In this document: one piece after another, positions 13,508-24,218 of the stretch | How the letters are laid out: every line of letters begins with the position of its first letter | How positions within the stretch are numbered: position 1 is the stretch's first letter | NCBI RefSeq assembly: GCF_002811925.1 | Contig: NZ_NPDS01000006.1 | Span: 1-64,000, forward strand | Direction of reading: 5' to 3' | Source: Leptospira barantonii | GTDB lineage: Bacteria; Spirochaetota; Leptospiria; Leptospirales; Leptospiraceae | Length of the DNA stretch: 64,000 bases | Program-made: the position numbers and the translations under genes | The notes under the pieces: model-generated | Told to the model about the DNA's origin: nothing | The model's database searches: none | What the model saw: the letters and a program-made list of their open reading frames with translations, nothing else

Positions 13508-15757
13508 TTAGTCGAGTAAATCGAGGAATTTGATTCCATCCAGATCGTTCTGGAGTTTTTCTTCCGTTTTTTCGATCTTGGAATTCAAATTTCCCGGAAA
13601 AAGTTTCAGCTCCTTATCCCCCGTTAAAAGAGGCTCCGGGATTTTCCGGTACACGTCTCCCACGCTTAGGTCCGCAGGCGCGATGATCGGAACGAATTCA
13701 TTCTTCCTCGTTTCCGATAAGAATTCAAGCTCGCATAATTTTTTAGTAAGAACCGGAATTTCCTCTTCCTTCAATCTTGAAACCGAAGCGAGTTCCGTCG
13801 AAGAAGAGGGAATTTTCTTTTCCTTTTGGATCTTATACGCAGTTTTTAAGGTTAGAATCAGTTTTCTAAACTCGTTGCTCGAAGAAGTATGCATCTCGTC
13901 TAAAGAATGAAGCGGTGCGAGATATCTTTCTCGGAACTGAAGAGAGGCCGTGATTTCGGCTCCGAATAAGACTATTAAGGAAAGTGAATATACTCCCAAA
14001 AGAAAGATCGGGATCGCGGCCAACGCCTTATAGATGATCATCGTAGTTTCGCTGAAGGAGGAAAGATACACCTGAAACCCCCAGAGAAAGATCAAAAAGA
14101 TGACTCCCGTTACGGCCGCGCCCACTGCCGAGGCTTTCAACGGAACCTTCGTGTTCGGAATCAAAGAATAAAGACTTAGGAAAAAAAGCCAGATCCCGGA
14201 AAGAGGAAATAAAATTCTCAGGAAAGAATAGATCGAAAATACGCTGTCTCCTCCCGTGATTACCGTAGTTGAGAACTTTTGATCCTTGGATTCCGTGACG
14301 CTGATCGTGCGGTATTCGCCGACGTTTAACATCTTGATCTTTCCGTTTTCCTTTCTTTCCAAAAGAAGATTGGCCCAGATCTTTCCGTTCATCGGAATGT
14401 AAAAAGGATTCCAATGATCTCCTCCGTCCGTGGAGATGAGAATGTGTCCGAGACTATCCATCAGAAATAGTTCCATCGTATCGGTTCCTAAAAACGACCA
14501 GATACGAATGAAATTATATCTTTTATGACTCAGTTCGATCCAACTGTTTCCCCCGTCCCGAGAACGATAGAGAACTCCGCGCTCCCCGGCTAAAAAGATT
14601 TCTCCGTTTTCGGTTCTATGAATATCATGAAATGCTAAATGAGTCAGACGGTTCGGATAAAAGTTGAAACCCCCGTCGTTGCTCGTCCATACGGTTCCCG
14701 ATTCGTCGGGTATATAGCCGTTCAGCGCGTCCGGGAAATAAACCTTCGACGCGTTCATCTTCAGACGATCCTTGAAGATCGGTTTAAACGAGATTCCTTC
14801 CGGAATGTAATGGAGAACTTCTCCGTTTTTGAATATAATGAAAATGTTATTTTGGTTTACGACTTCTATGTCCTTGAGTTCCACACCCTCGAAAGAGGTC
14901 AGGGTCCAGACCGAAGATTCGATCGGTTTGATCAAAAGCGCGCCTCGAATCGACAAAACGTAGATCATTCCTTCCTTGATTTTGATCCGGATAAAATCGG
15001 AAGCGCCTATGTCCGGCTTTTTGCAGAAGTCCAAACGGCCTCCGAGGTTATCGAGACATTTCATGTTTTCGAAATCGATCTCGTCTTCCCGAATGGAATA
15101 TTCTTTTTTTAGATTGGAATCCATGCGGAATAGGGTTCCGTTTTCGCCGCTGATCCATATTTTTCCGAGAGGATCCCGTTCCATCGAAAAGTAGTGAGGA
15201 GGTCTGAAAAAATCGATCGTCTTCTCGGCAACTCCTTCTCCGATCACAAAAAGAAGAGGGCCGATCGCCAAAACAAAAAAATAGAATACTAATTTTTGAA
15301 AGAGGGAACGGTTGGAGCTGATTCTCCAGATTCCGTTAAACGCATTTTCCAAAGAACGCAAAACCGCGGTCGCGGAAAAAACCAAGATCACAAAACCGAT
15401 CGCTCCGATCTGAGTCGCGGTGTCGATCAAGTCTCCGATCGCTTCCAAATACGTGTTGATGTCGACGTTGATGTTGCTCTGAAGAATGAATGTGTTGATC
15501 GTATCAAAGATTTCTTCTTTACGATTTTCTAATCCCGACGTGATCGTAATCAGGGACAACGCGACCGTAAGCATGGGAATCAAGGATACGATCGTCGTGT
15601 AAGAAATTCCGGACGCTTGCATGAGACAATCGTCTTTGATGAAACGATACGCGGAACCGACGATGATTCGAATCGAGAGAACGAAAATTCTTAAAAAACC
15701 TTTTTCGGGAATCTTATCCGAATCGGTGAGCCAACCCGGTTTTAAAAGATGTTTCAT
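13508..15757 (-). CDS. YihY/UPF0761 membrane protein with inserted beta-propeller (Asp-box) domain
   Basis: 749 residues. Residues 1-185 and 505-640 together make the YihY/virulence factor BrkB membrane domain (SGISYTTIVSLIPMLTVALS; later GVYSLSLIVLFGAEITASL). Between them, at about 186-505, lies a soluble beta-rich insert with three SxDGGxxW-type Asp boxes (WTSNDGG, YRSRDGGNSW, LISTDGGDHW), as in Ycf48/BNR propellers. The C-terminal 100 residues are a charged helical tail. Ordinary YihY proteins are about 280-420 aa. The insert probably folds outside the membrane between helices. It is the last gene of a four-gene run with the ATP-grasp ligase and two methyltransferases, 3 nt from its neighbour. 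Function unknown. Confidence 0.85.
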   Translation of the reverse strand: MKHLLKPGWLTDSDKIPEKGFLRIFVLSIRIIVGSAYRFIKDDCLMQASGISYTTIVSLIPMLTVALSLITITSGLENRKEEIFDTINTFILQSNINVDINTYLEAIGDLIDTATQIGAIGFVILVFSATAVLRSLENAFNGIWRISSNRSLFQKLVFYFFVLAIGPLLFVIGEGVAEKTIDFFRPPHYFSMERDPLGKIWISGENGTLFRMDSNLKKEYSIREDEIDFENMKCLDNLGGRLDFCKKPDIGASDFIRIKIKEGMIYVLSIRGALLIKPIESSVWTLTSFEGVELKDIEVVNQNNIFIIFKNGEVLHYIPEGISFKPIFKDRLKMNASKVYFPDALNGYIPDESGTVWTSNDGGFNFYPNRLTHLAFHDIHRTENGEIFLAGERGVLYRSRDGGNSWIELSHKRYNFIRIWSFLGTDTMELFLMDSLGHILISTDGGDHWNPFYIPMNGKIWANLLLERKENGKIKMLNVGEYRTISVTESKDQKFSTTVITGGDSVFSIYSFLRILFPLSGIWLFFLSLYSLIPNTKVPLKASAVGAAVTGVIFLIFLWGFQVYLSSFSETTMIIYKALAAIPIFLLGVYSLSLIVLFGAEITASLQFRERYLAPLHSLDEMHTSSSNEFRKLILTLKTAYKIQKEKKIPSSSTELASVSRLKEEEIPVLTKKLCELEFLSETRKNEFVPIIAPADLSVGDVYRKIPEPLLTGDKELKLFPGNLNSKIEKTEEKLQNDLDGIKFLDLLD

Positions 15758-15760
15758 CGT

Positions 15761-16648
15761 TCATTCCGCCTTAAAGCTATACAGAACCATGGACGAGGTC
15801 AAGGGTCTGCCTTGTTTTTTGAGTTTGCTTTTCCAGTGATAAACGCCGATTCGAATCCACTTCCAATATTCTCTCCAGGAACGAAAACTTCCCCTGGATT
15901 TGAGTAATTTTGCGAAGAGAGAAAAATCGACTCCGGGATAAGTGATATGATTTTGAAAACCCGATCGATCAAGAATTTTTTTCAAATTCGATTCCGAATA
16001 ATAGTAAAAATGTCCGGGAAGATAGTAGTGATACGCCGGTCCCGAATCGATCGCCTGCCAACCTTCGAAGTTCGCGGTTTGTAAAAGCAGAAGACCGCCG
16101 GGTTTTAGAATTCGATTCAATTTTTGGAATACTTTTGAAGGTTCGGAAAGATGTTCGATCACTTCTACAAGAGTCACAACGTCGAAAAAATTCTCGGGTA
16201 GATCCGCGTCCAAAAATTCTCCCTGATAAACCTTAAACCCTCTCGATCTTGAAACCTCGGCCGAATAGGAGGAAATTTCCACGCCCGTTACTCTCCAGCC
16301 GGCTTCTTTCGCGCAGTTTAAAAATCCTCCGAAGGAACAGCCGACGTCCAAAAATTCTCCCGTTCGTTTGAAACGTTGTATGTTTTTGAGACGCGCGTTC
16401 CAAACGTAACGATCGAAACGTTCGGTTTGTCTTTCGTCCCGGTATGAAAAGTCCGCGCCACCGGAATAGTATTCTTCGGTGTAAAGAGAAGACGCTTCCG
16501 GTCTGGGATATTGGGTCTGAAGTCCGCAGGAACTACATAAATAAATTGGAATATTATAATTTTGAAAGGAAGAATGGTATAGGAACTTCCAATCTTTCGT
16601 TTGGCAACAAGGACAGGTCTCGTCTATAGTTTTGCCAGAAAAATCCAA
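15761..16648 (-). CDS. SAM-dependent methyltransferase with N-terminal zinc ribbon
   Basis: 295 residues. The first 40 residues hold two CxxC pairs (CPCC, CSSC) that can bind zinc. A class I methyltransferase domain follows, with SAM motif LDVGCSFGGFL and VVTLVEVIEHL. This architecture is common among methyltransferases of polysaccharide or secondary-metabolite clusters; the substrate is unknown. Its start overlaps the end of the upstream methyltransferase gene by 25 nt, which implies coupled translation. Confidence 0.82.
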   Translation of the reverse strand: MDFSGKTIDETCPCCQTKDWKFLYHSSFQNYNIPIYLCSSCGLQTQYPRPEASSLYTEEYYSGGADFSYRDERQTERFDRYVWNARLKNIQRFKRTGEFLDVGCSFGGFLNCAKEAGWRVTGVEISSYSAEVSRSRGFKVYQGEFLDADLPENFFDVVTLVEVIEHLSEPSKVFQKLNRILKPGGLLLLQTANFEGWQAIDSGPAYHYYLPGHFYYYSESNLKKILDRSGFQNHITYPGVDFSLFAKLLKSRGSFRSWREYWKWIRIGVYHWKSKLKKQGRPLTSSMVLYSFKAE

Positions 16649-17280
16649 TGACAGATCCTTTCTTCCAATTTTCCGAGCGGGGTTCTTTCGGTGTAACCGA
16701 ATTCTACTTCGGAAAAATCCTTTAAATCTTCTTTCAATTCTTCTAATGTATAAAAACGGGAATAAGCGCCTTTTAAATCCTGTGTTTGGATCGTGGTTCC
16801 TTGTGCCTGTAAGTGAGTATCGCCGACCGCGCGTACGGATCCGGCGAGAAATCCGCCTTTTTTCAGAATTCTTTTTTTCTCGGCGAGAATCGTTTTTGCC
16901 GCTTCTACGGAATTGTAGTGAAGCACTCCCCAGCTTACGATCACGTCGAAAAAATGATCATCATAGGAGAGGGGAGGTTTTTCGCCGAACGACGTTTTGA
17001 CGAAAGGATAGGTTTCTTGGATCGTCTTCACCGAGTTTTCGGTATAATCGGTCGCGTAGGTTTGATAACCGAATTCGTTTAACAAAACACAATGTCTTCC
17101 GGAACCCGCGCCGAAATCCAAAGCTCTTCGTTCGTTCGTGTTCGGAGATTGTTCGGAGAAAACGGTTCCGATCTTGGAAAGCATTCTCACCAAATTTTCA
17201 TCCGGATATCCGAGTCTGGATTTGTTTCTCGTATAATGAACGTTCCATGCCGATTGGGAAGAAGGTTCAGACGGATTCAA
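16624..17280 (-). CDS. class I SAM-dependent methyltransferase
   Basis: 218 residues with a class I methyltransferase fold: SAM-binding glycine motif DFGAGSGRHCVLL, acidic loop ATDYTENSV, and VIVSWGVLHY. No TM segment or signal peptide, so cytoplasmic. It overlaps the ATP-grasp gene upstream by 14 nt and the zinc-ribbon methyltransferase downstream by 25 nt. The context suggests successive modification of one substrate made or tagged by the ligase. Confidence 0.82.
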   Translation of the reverse strand: MNPSEPSSQSAWNVHYTRNKSRLGYPDENLVRMLSKIGTVFSEQSPNTNERRALDFGAGSGRHCVLLNEFGYQTYATDYTENSVKTIQETYPFVKTSFGEKPPLSYDDHFFDVIVSWGVLHYNSVEAAKTILAEKKRILKKGGFLAGSVRAVGDTHLQAQGTTIQTQDLKGAYSRFYTLEELKEDLKDFSEVEFGYTERTPLGKLEERICHWIFLAKL

Positions 17281-18526
17281 ATTTACCTTCCAGTCTTTGA
17301 AGGACCGATTCTTTCCATTGTTCCAAACTTTGGTTGTTTTGTTCCGGTCCTAAGATTCCTACGCTTCGCGCGCGGACCCCGTTTCCATCGTTCGTTTTTA
17401 AAATTTCGCCGTGTTGTTTGAACTTGCGATCGAAGAGTATTTTTTCTTTCCCGCTTGAAACAAACTCGGAATGATCAGCGAGTTTGGATTTTCCTTCGGG
17501 AGGAGCGGAGAAGAATATTCCCGCGTATTTTTTCGGAATCGAAGAGTAGTTCGCAAACGGTTTTATTTTTTCGCCAACGAGTAGTTTGACCAAGTTCTCG
17601 AAGTAGGACGAGCCGAAGTAATTCGGAATCAATGTGTCCGCTAAAAATTCACCGCCGACTTCCGGAACCGCTTCGATGAGATAGATTTCGCCTTCGGGGT
17701 TGATTCTGAATTCGGCCACAAAAGGACAGTTGTTCATCTTTGTCGCGGCGATCAAAGCTCTGCAATTCAAAAGAATTTCTCCGATCAATTCGGAATGTAA
17801 GAACGGAAGTGTATGAGCGATTTCTAAATAAGGCGCGTATTTCGTGACGTCCTTATGCGAGATGGATGCGGGGAAAAATTCTCCGTTTTGAACAAGGCCG
17901 CAAACGGTGATTTCAAAGCCGGGAATGTATTCCTCGGCGATCCAATCGTTCTTTTCTACGTTATGCGCACTTGTCTTCTTTTTCGCGGAAGAAGTTTTGG
18001 GCTTTGCGGTTTTCTTTTTTGATTTTAAGAAATGTTCCCATTCTTCCGGATCGTGAAAGGTTCTGATTCCTTCTTTTCCGTATCCGCGCGAAGGTTTATA
18101 AACGAACGGGAACTGATTTTTTGCGATGGGAGACTTTGGATCGTAACTTTCGGGAGTTAGAATTCCGACCTTGTTCGCCGTTTCTTTTAATAGATTTTTA
18201 TCCGAACAGATTTCGACGCAGTCAAGGCTAGCATAACGTAGTTTTAATTTTTCGGCGATGTAAGACGCGGTGTAGGTCGCCTTTCCGTAGGAGCGAGTGC
18301 CGACTCCTAGGATGGTTCCTTGCATTGGGATTTCGGAAACCGTCTTTAGAATTTTACGATATTCTGTTACGGATTCCATAATTCGGAGGGAGGCGACTCC
18401 CAAACCGGGTGCGCGATCGTTCTGATCCACCGCGATCACGGAATAACCCAAGTCAATCGCGGCGGAAATCAAAGGAACCTGATTGGTTCCCGCGCCGATG
18501 GAAAGAAAATATCCCTTTTGTTTCAT
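17267..18526 (-). CDS. ATP-grasp family carboxylate-amine ligase
   Basis: 419 residues with a preATP-grasp Rossmann-like N-terminus (FLSIGAGTNQVPLI...VIAVDQND) and then an ATP-grasp fold: the KPSRGYGKEGI phosphate loop near 144-153, EEYIPGFEITVCG near 198-210, and a metal-binding EFRINPEGEIYLIEAVPE near 272-289. Such enzymes join a carboxylate to an amine or thiol using ATP. A Lys/Ser-rich segment (about 168-190) interrupts the ATP-binding subdomain and looks like a flexible insert. First gene of the ligase-MT-MT-YihY run. The substrate cannot be read from sequence. Confidence 0.82.
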   Translation of the reverse strand: MKQKGYFLSIGAGTNQVPLISAAIDLGYSVIAVDQNDRAPGLGVASLRIMESVTEYRKILKTVSEIPMQGTILGVGTRSYGKATYTASYIAEKLKLRYASLDCVEICSDKNLLKETANKVGILTPESYDPKSPIAKNQFPFVYKPSRGYGKEGIRTFHDPEEWEHFLKSKKKTAKPKTSSAKKKTSAHNVEKNDWIAEEYIPGFEITVCGLVQNGEFFPASISHKDVTKYAPYLEIAHTLPFLHSELIGEILLNCRALIAATKMNNCPFVAEFRINPEGEIYLIEAVPEVGGEFLADTLIPNYFGSSYFENLVKLLVGEKIKPFANYSSIPKKYAGIFFSAPPEGKSKLADHSEFVSSGKEKILFDRKFKQHGEILKTNDGNGVRARSVGILGPEQNNQSLEQWKESVLQRLEGKFESV

Positions 18527-18570
18527 CCTCCGTAGATTTCTTTTCAGAGGCCGAGAAAGTCAAAGGATTT

Positions 18571-19032
18571 TTAAGAGGGGATGTTATACGATTCGATCCA
18601 TTCCGACGCTCGGTTCGGATCGGTGAAGAAGTGTTCGTTTTCCTTTCCGAATTTTTCTTCGTATGAATCGATCTTAGTCGCGTCTTGATGAACGTGAACC
18701 GCGGCCACACATCGAATGCCTCTTAGATTTTGAAAACTCATCTGTTTGGATTCTTCGAAGAGATTCACGTAACCAACCTTCCATCCGTAATCGGAAAGGG
18801 TTTGGGGAATGATCGTCCGAAACCGTTTGTGCGCGTTTAAGTCCGCGGCTTCGAATCCGTGCAGGTTTACGAATATCTTAAACGTTCCGTTGTCTTCTAT
18901 CTTCGCCAAAGAATCCATCAGGGATTTTTCCCAAGTCTCAACGTCTTCGGTTTCCACTTTGCCGCCGATTCTTGTGGAAATTAATTTTTGCTCGGGGAAC
19001 CATTCGGTTTTGGTAATTTTTGCGGTTTCCAT
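18571..19032 (-). CDS. conserved small protein, possibly SpoIIAA/STAS-like
   Basis: About 153 residues, started at the ATG at 19032 because AAAAGGAGACGG sits just upstream. A longer frame to 19098 adds a basic, unlikely N-terminus. The alternating strand and helix pattern (GTFKIFVNLHGFEAADLNAHKRFR) resembles STAS/SpoIIAA-like proteins in the PF11964 style, but I am not certain. Soluble, with no signal peptide. It is 44 nt upstream of the ATP-grasp gene on the same strand and could head that transcript. Confidence 0.6.
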   Translation of the reverse strand: METAKITKTEWFPEQKLISTRIGGKVETEDVETWEKSLMDSLAKIEDNGTFKIFVNLHGFEAADLNAHKRFRTIIPQTLSDYGWKVGYVNLFEESKQMSFQNLRGIRCVAAVHVHQDATKIDSYEEKFGKENEHFFTDPNRASEWIESYNIPS

Positions 19033-19178
19033 CCGTCTCCTTTTGCGCTTCTTTGCGCGTGTGAGTTTGACGGAGAACGGATGGGCGAAGGTCGTCAAAA
19101 ATCCGGATCGGGAAAGAATTTGTTTCTCTCTTTTATAAGAAGAGTACGAGAGCTCCCGTGTTACGTCGTTTTCGAAAG

Positions 19179-19676
19179 TTAGGAAACACGTTCGTAAAGG
19201 ATTCGAACTCCTCCCGCTTTTTCACCGTTCGGTCTGAGGTTTTGGGAGAATATGATCAGCTTGTCGTTCCCGTCTTTTTCCAAACTCGTTCTCCAACCCC
19301 AGCTTGTTTCCTGAGTTTCTCCTCCGTAGTGTCCCGTGACGGACCATTCCTTCGCGCCGGGAACTCCTTCGGAAAAAAGGATTCCGCTTCCCATTCCGAA
19401 ACTTTCGACCCAAGCGGTTTCGTATCTTTGTTTGTCGATATGATATCCGTAGATCGCGATTCCTTCGAAGGGTTCTCCGCCGTAACTTCCCTTGTATTCG
19501 TGGAGAAGAAATCTCCCGCCTAATATGAGTTTGATGGTTCCGGCGATCGGAGATTCGTCGGTGACCTCTCCCTCTTTGAACATCATCTGGTTGACGCCTT
19601 TCCAATTGCCCGTATAGGATTCGAATTCTTTGTGGACGCCTTCTCGTTTCGAGGTTTCAAACTTTTCTTTACTCAT
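19179..19676 (-). CDS. DUF1579 family protein
   Basis: 165 residues. The pattern (YTGNWKG..., TIKLILGGRFLLHEYKG, GIAIYGYHIDKQRYETAWVES, SVTGHY) is that of DUF1579 proteins, lipocalin-like beta barrels of unknown function. No signal peptide, so probably cytoplasmic. Isolated gene; about 94 nt separate it from the SIMPL protein gene on the same strand. Confidence 0.75.
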   Translation of the reverse strand: MSKEKFETSKREGVHKEFESYTGNWKGVNQMMFKEGEVTDESPIAGTIKLILGGRFLLHEYKGSYGGEPFEGIAIYGYHIDKQRYETAWVESFGMGSGILFSEGVPGAKEWSVTGHYGGETQETSWGWRTSLEKDGNDKLIIFSQNLRPNGEKAGGVRILYERVS

Positions 19677-19770
19677 GGCGAAAGAGTGGGACCGACTTCG
19701 GGCAATCGGTCAAGAAGAATTGAGGGGAAAATTCCCGGATATTCAGATTCGCCCGAAAGGATCTTAGAAT

Positions 19771-20442
19771 TTATTTCGCTTCGAATTCCACCGTAACGCG
19801 GGCCTGAATTTTTCTTTCACCCACGGAGATCGGGGAAGAATCTTCGACCCTACCTTTCATCTGGTAAACGACCGTCGGGTTTACGAAAGAATCGGATTCG
19901 ATGATCTTTACCGCGCCGACTTCTTTTTTACCGAGAGAATTGGCGAGAATCAAAGCCTTCTCCCTTGCGTCCTGATAAGCGGCGACTAATGCTTCCTTTT
20001 CCTGTTTGGTTGTGGAATCGGATTTGAATTCGATTCCGCTCACGCTGTTGACTCCCAACTTTTGAATTTCCAAAAGCAGATCCTTATAGACTTTGAGGTT
20101 TCGTAGCTTCAAAAGAATTCCGGAGGAAGCGAGATAAGGTCTTTGTTTTCCTTCTTCCAAGTATTGTCTTTGTAACGTGTAATCGGTGGTATAAATATCC
20201 TTGGACGCGATCTTAAATTCTTTGGAAAGCGCCTGGATTACGTTAGCCGCTCTTTGAAGGTTTTTTTCCTGTGCGATTTTTGCTTCCTTGTCTTCGACTT
20301 CGACTGCGAAGGTCATTTGAACGTAATCCGTTTCCACGACTGCGATTCCGGTTCCGGAGACGGTTATGATTTGTTTTGATTCTGAATGAATTCCCAATAC
20401 TGGAAATAAAAGAAGTAGGGTTGCTATTTTTGTTCGGATCAT
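19771..20442 (-). CDS. SIMPL domain (DUF541) exported protein
   Basis: About 223 residues with a signal peptide (MIRTKIATLLLLFPVLGIHSES) followed by a SIMPL domain (ITVSGTGIAVVETDYVQMTFAVEVED..., GVNSVSGIEFKSD, ARVTVEFEAK). SIMPL proteins are periplasmic or outer-membrane oligomers of poorly known role. I use the ATG at 20442: the longer frame to 20481 would run into the groEL terminator hairpin and spoil the signal peptide. Confidence 0.82.
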   Translation of the reverse strand: MIRTKIATLLLLFPVLGIHSESKQIITVSGTGIAVVETDYVQMTFAVEVEDKEAKIAQEKNLQRAANVIQALSKEFKIASKDIYTTDYTLQRQYLEEGKQRPYLASSGILLKLRNLKVYKDLLLEIQKLGVNSVSGIEFKSDSTTKQEKEALVAAYQDAREKALILANSLGKKEVGAVKIIESDSFVNPTVVYQMKGRVEDSSPISVGERKIQARVTVEFEAK

Positions 20443-20478
20443 GGAAGGAAGGTTTTCTACGGTCCGTCGGATTGAAAA

Positions 20479-20516
20479 CAAAAAAAGGCGGAAGAGGAAA
20501 ACCTCGACCGCCTTTT
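20479..20516 (-). terminator. groEL operon terminator
   Basis: A strong symmetrical hairpin with AAAAGGCGG and CCGCCTTTT outer arms and an inner AGAGG/CCTC extension, starting about 30 nt after the groEL stop. On the minus strand it is followed by a T run. It separates groESL from the SIMPL gene. Confidence 0.85.
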
Positions 20517-20545
20517 GCGATTTGTAAAAGAATCGGAAGAATGAA

Positions 20546-22186
<1,641 letters not shown>

Positions 22187-22197
22187 TCACTCCTAAA

Positions 22198-22501
<304 letters not shown>

Positions 22502-22514
22502 GCAATAATGTGAT

Positions 22515-22541
22515 TTAGCACTTTGTGAAGAAGAGTGCTTG
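22515..22541 (-). promoter_or_regulatory. CIRCE operator 1 (promoter-distal to -10)
   Basis: TTAGCACTT-N9-GAGTGCTTG as read on the plus strand, a near match to the CIRCE consensus TTAGCACTC-N9-GAGTGCTAA bound by HrcA. It lies downstream of the -10 box, in the groES 5' UTR, and would block early elongation or promoter clearance. Confidence 0.85.
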
Positions 22542-22552
22542 TATAGTTTTTC

Positions 22553-22581
22553 ATTAAAAAAATTCACACCAAAACGGTCAA
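22553..22581 (-). promoter_or_regulatory. groES promoter (sigma70-like)
   Basis: On the minus strand, a -35 TTGACC (22576-22581) and a -10 TTTAAT (22553-22558) are separated by exactly 17 nt. The -35 overlaps CIRCE 2 by three bases. Transcription should begin near 22546, placing CIRCE 1 at the start of the transcript. Confidence 0.7.
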
Positions 22582-22605
22582 GCACTTTGGACGGGAGAGT
22601 GCTAA
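22579..22605 (-). promoter_or_regulatory. CIRCE operator 2 (overlaps -35)
   Basis: CAAGCACTT-N9-GAGTGCTAA as read on the plus strand. The half-site GAGTGCTAA is a perfect match to the consensus. With CIRCE 1, the two operators bracket the promoter, with centres 64 nt apart. Confidence 0.85.
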
Positions 22606-22697
22606 AATACAATCCGAAGAAAGAATGGAAAACGGAACATTTTTCAAAACAGATCGATTCCGAGTGCGTCTAAGGAAAATTCGTCCCCAAGGAAATC

Positions 22698-24218
22698 ATG
22701 TTTTCGAAAGAAAATCTCGTTCGAGTCAAAGATCTAAATCAGAAGCCGATTCTCGAGGAAAAACCGTATATTCTCTATTGGATGTCCATGGCGAGAAGGT
22801 TTGCCTGGAATCATTCCTTGGATTATGCGATTCATCTTTCTAAAAAATACAAGAAAGAACTTCTGATCTACGAACCCGTAAAGATGGATTATCCGTGGAG
22901 TTCTCCCAGACTTCACAAGTTTATCTTGGAAGGAATGTGTTCCAATGCGAAAGACGCAAAAAAACTCGGACTTCATTATCGAGCCTTTGTGGAAACGATC
23001 GAAAATCCGATTTCGGAGGTTTTGGGAAAAATCGCTTCGAATGCGGCGCTGATCGTTACCGATGATTATCCCGCGTATATCATTCCCGCGATGCTCGAAC
23101 ACGTATCCGAAAAAGTAGAATGTAAACTTCTCGCGGTAGATTCCAATTCCATCATACCTCTTTCCCTTTACGGAGAATTTGCGTCCGCCGCGAGAATCTT
23201 AAGACCGAGAGTTCATAAACTTTTTCCGGAAGCATGGAAGTTCAGGTCCTCCTCAAAACCCGAAAAGCCGTATCGTGAAAAGGGAAGTTCTTGGCTTCTG
23301 GAGAATCCGAATTCTCCCCTGAATCAAATTTCCTGGTTCGACGGAAATCCGGAATCGATCGAGGATATATGCAAAAAATTTAATTTTATTTTTTCGAATA
23401 TTCTTCCCGTCGAGGGAAAAATCGGAGGAAGAGCGGAAGGTCTGAAACTTCTCGGAAATTTTTTGAAACGAGGAATCGAAGGTTATGCGGAACTGAGAAG
23501 CCAACCGAAATCTCCGAAGGATTCGTATTCTTCTCTTTTGTCTCCGTATCTTCACTTCGGTCATATTTCACAGGAAGAAGTTGTCAGTGCGGTTTTGAAT
23601 TGGGACTTGGACGAACCCTGGGATCCCGGCGTGATCGTGCCCGAAAACAAAAACAGAAAGGAAGGTTATTTCCATCCGAACGATAACGTGAATTCTTTTT
23701 TGGACGAACTCGTTACTTGGAGGGACGTGGGTTTTCTGATGTTTTGGAAGAAACCTTCGTTTAACAAGGATTTGAGAATCCTTCCCGATTGGATTCAAAA
23801 GAATTTGGATTTTCACAGACGCGATTCGCGCCCTTTTCTTTATACGAAAAATCAACTGGAGAATGCGGTGACACATGACGCGGTTTGGAATGCGGCGCAG
23901 AAGGAACTCGTTTTGACTGGCACTATGCACAATTATTTGAGAATGCTCTGGGGAAAAAAGGTGATCGAGTGGACCGCCGATTACGAAACGGCGTTTGAAA
24001 TTCTCGAGGATTTCAACAACAAATACGCGTATGACGGAAGGGATCCGAATTCTTATACGGGAATTCTTTGGTGTTTCGGTTTGTTTGATCGGCCTTGGTT
24101 TCCGGAACGGGATGTGTTCGGAAATATCCGTTATATGTCATCGGATTCCACGAAGAAAAAATTCAAACTGCAGTCCTACTTTGATTACATCAGATCCTTG
24201 GAAGAACCCACTCTTTGA
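22698..24218 (+). CDS. class II deoxyribodipyrimidine (CPD) photolyase
   Basis: 506 residues. Light-driven repair of cyclobutane pyrimidine dimers with FAD. The N-terminal part is the alpha/beta antenna domain (YILYWMSMARRFAWNHSLDYAI). The C-terminal helical FAD domain has class II signatures (YLHFGHIS, VTWRDVGFLMFW, YDGRDPNSYTGILWCFG, DRPWFPERDVFGNIRYMS). The start ATG at 22698 is within 100 nt of the groES operators and is divergently transcribed. No operon partner. Confidence 0.92.
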   Translation: MFSKENLVRVKDLNQKPILEEKPYILYWMSMARRFAWNHSLDYAIHLSKKYKKELLIYEPVKMDYPWSSPRLHKFILEGMCSNAKDAKKLGLHYRAFVETIENPISEVLGKIASNAALIVTDDYPAYIIPAMLEHVSEKVECKLLAVDSNSIIPLSLYGEFASAARILRPRVHKLFPEAWKFRSSSKPEKPYREKGSSWLLENPNSPLNQISWFDGNPESIEDICKKFNFIFSNILPVEGKIGGRAEGLKLLGNFLKRGIEGYAELRSQPKSPKDSYSSLLSPYLHFGHISQEEVVSAVLNWDLDEPWDPGVIVPENKNRKEGYFHPNDNVNSFLDELVTWRDVGFLMFWKKPSFNKDLRILPDWIQKNLDFHRRDSRPFLYTKNQLENAVTHDAVWNAAQKELVLTGTMHNYLRMLWGKKVIEWTADYETAFEILEDFNNKYAYDGRDPNSYTGILWCFGLFDRPWFPERDVFGNIRYMSSDSTKKKFKLQSYFDYIRSLEEPTL

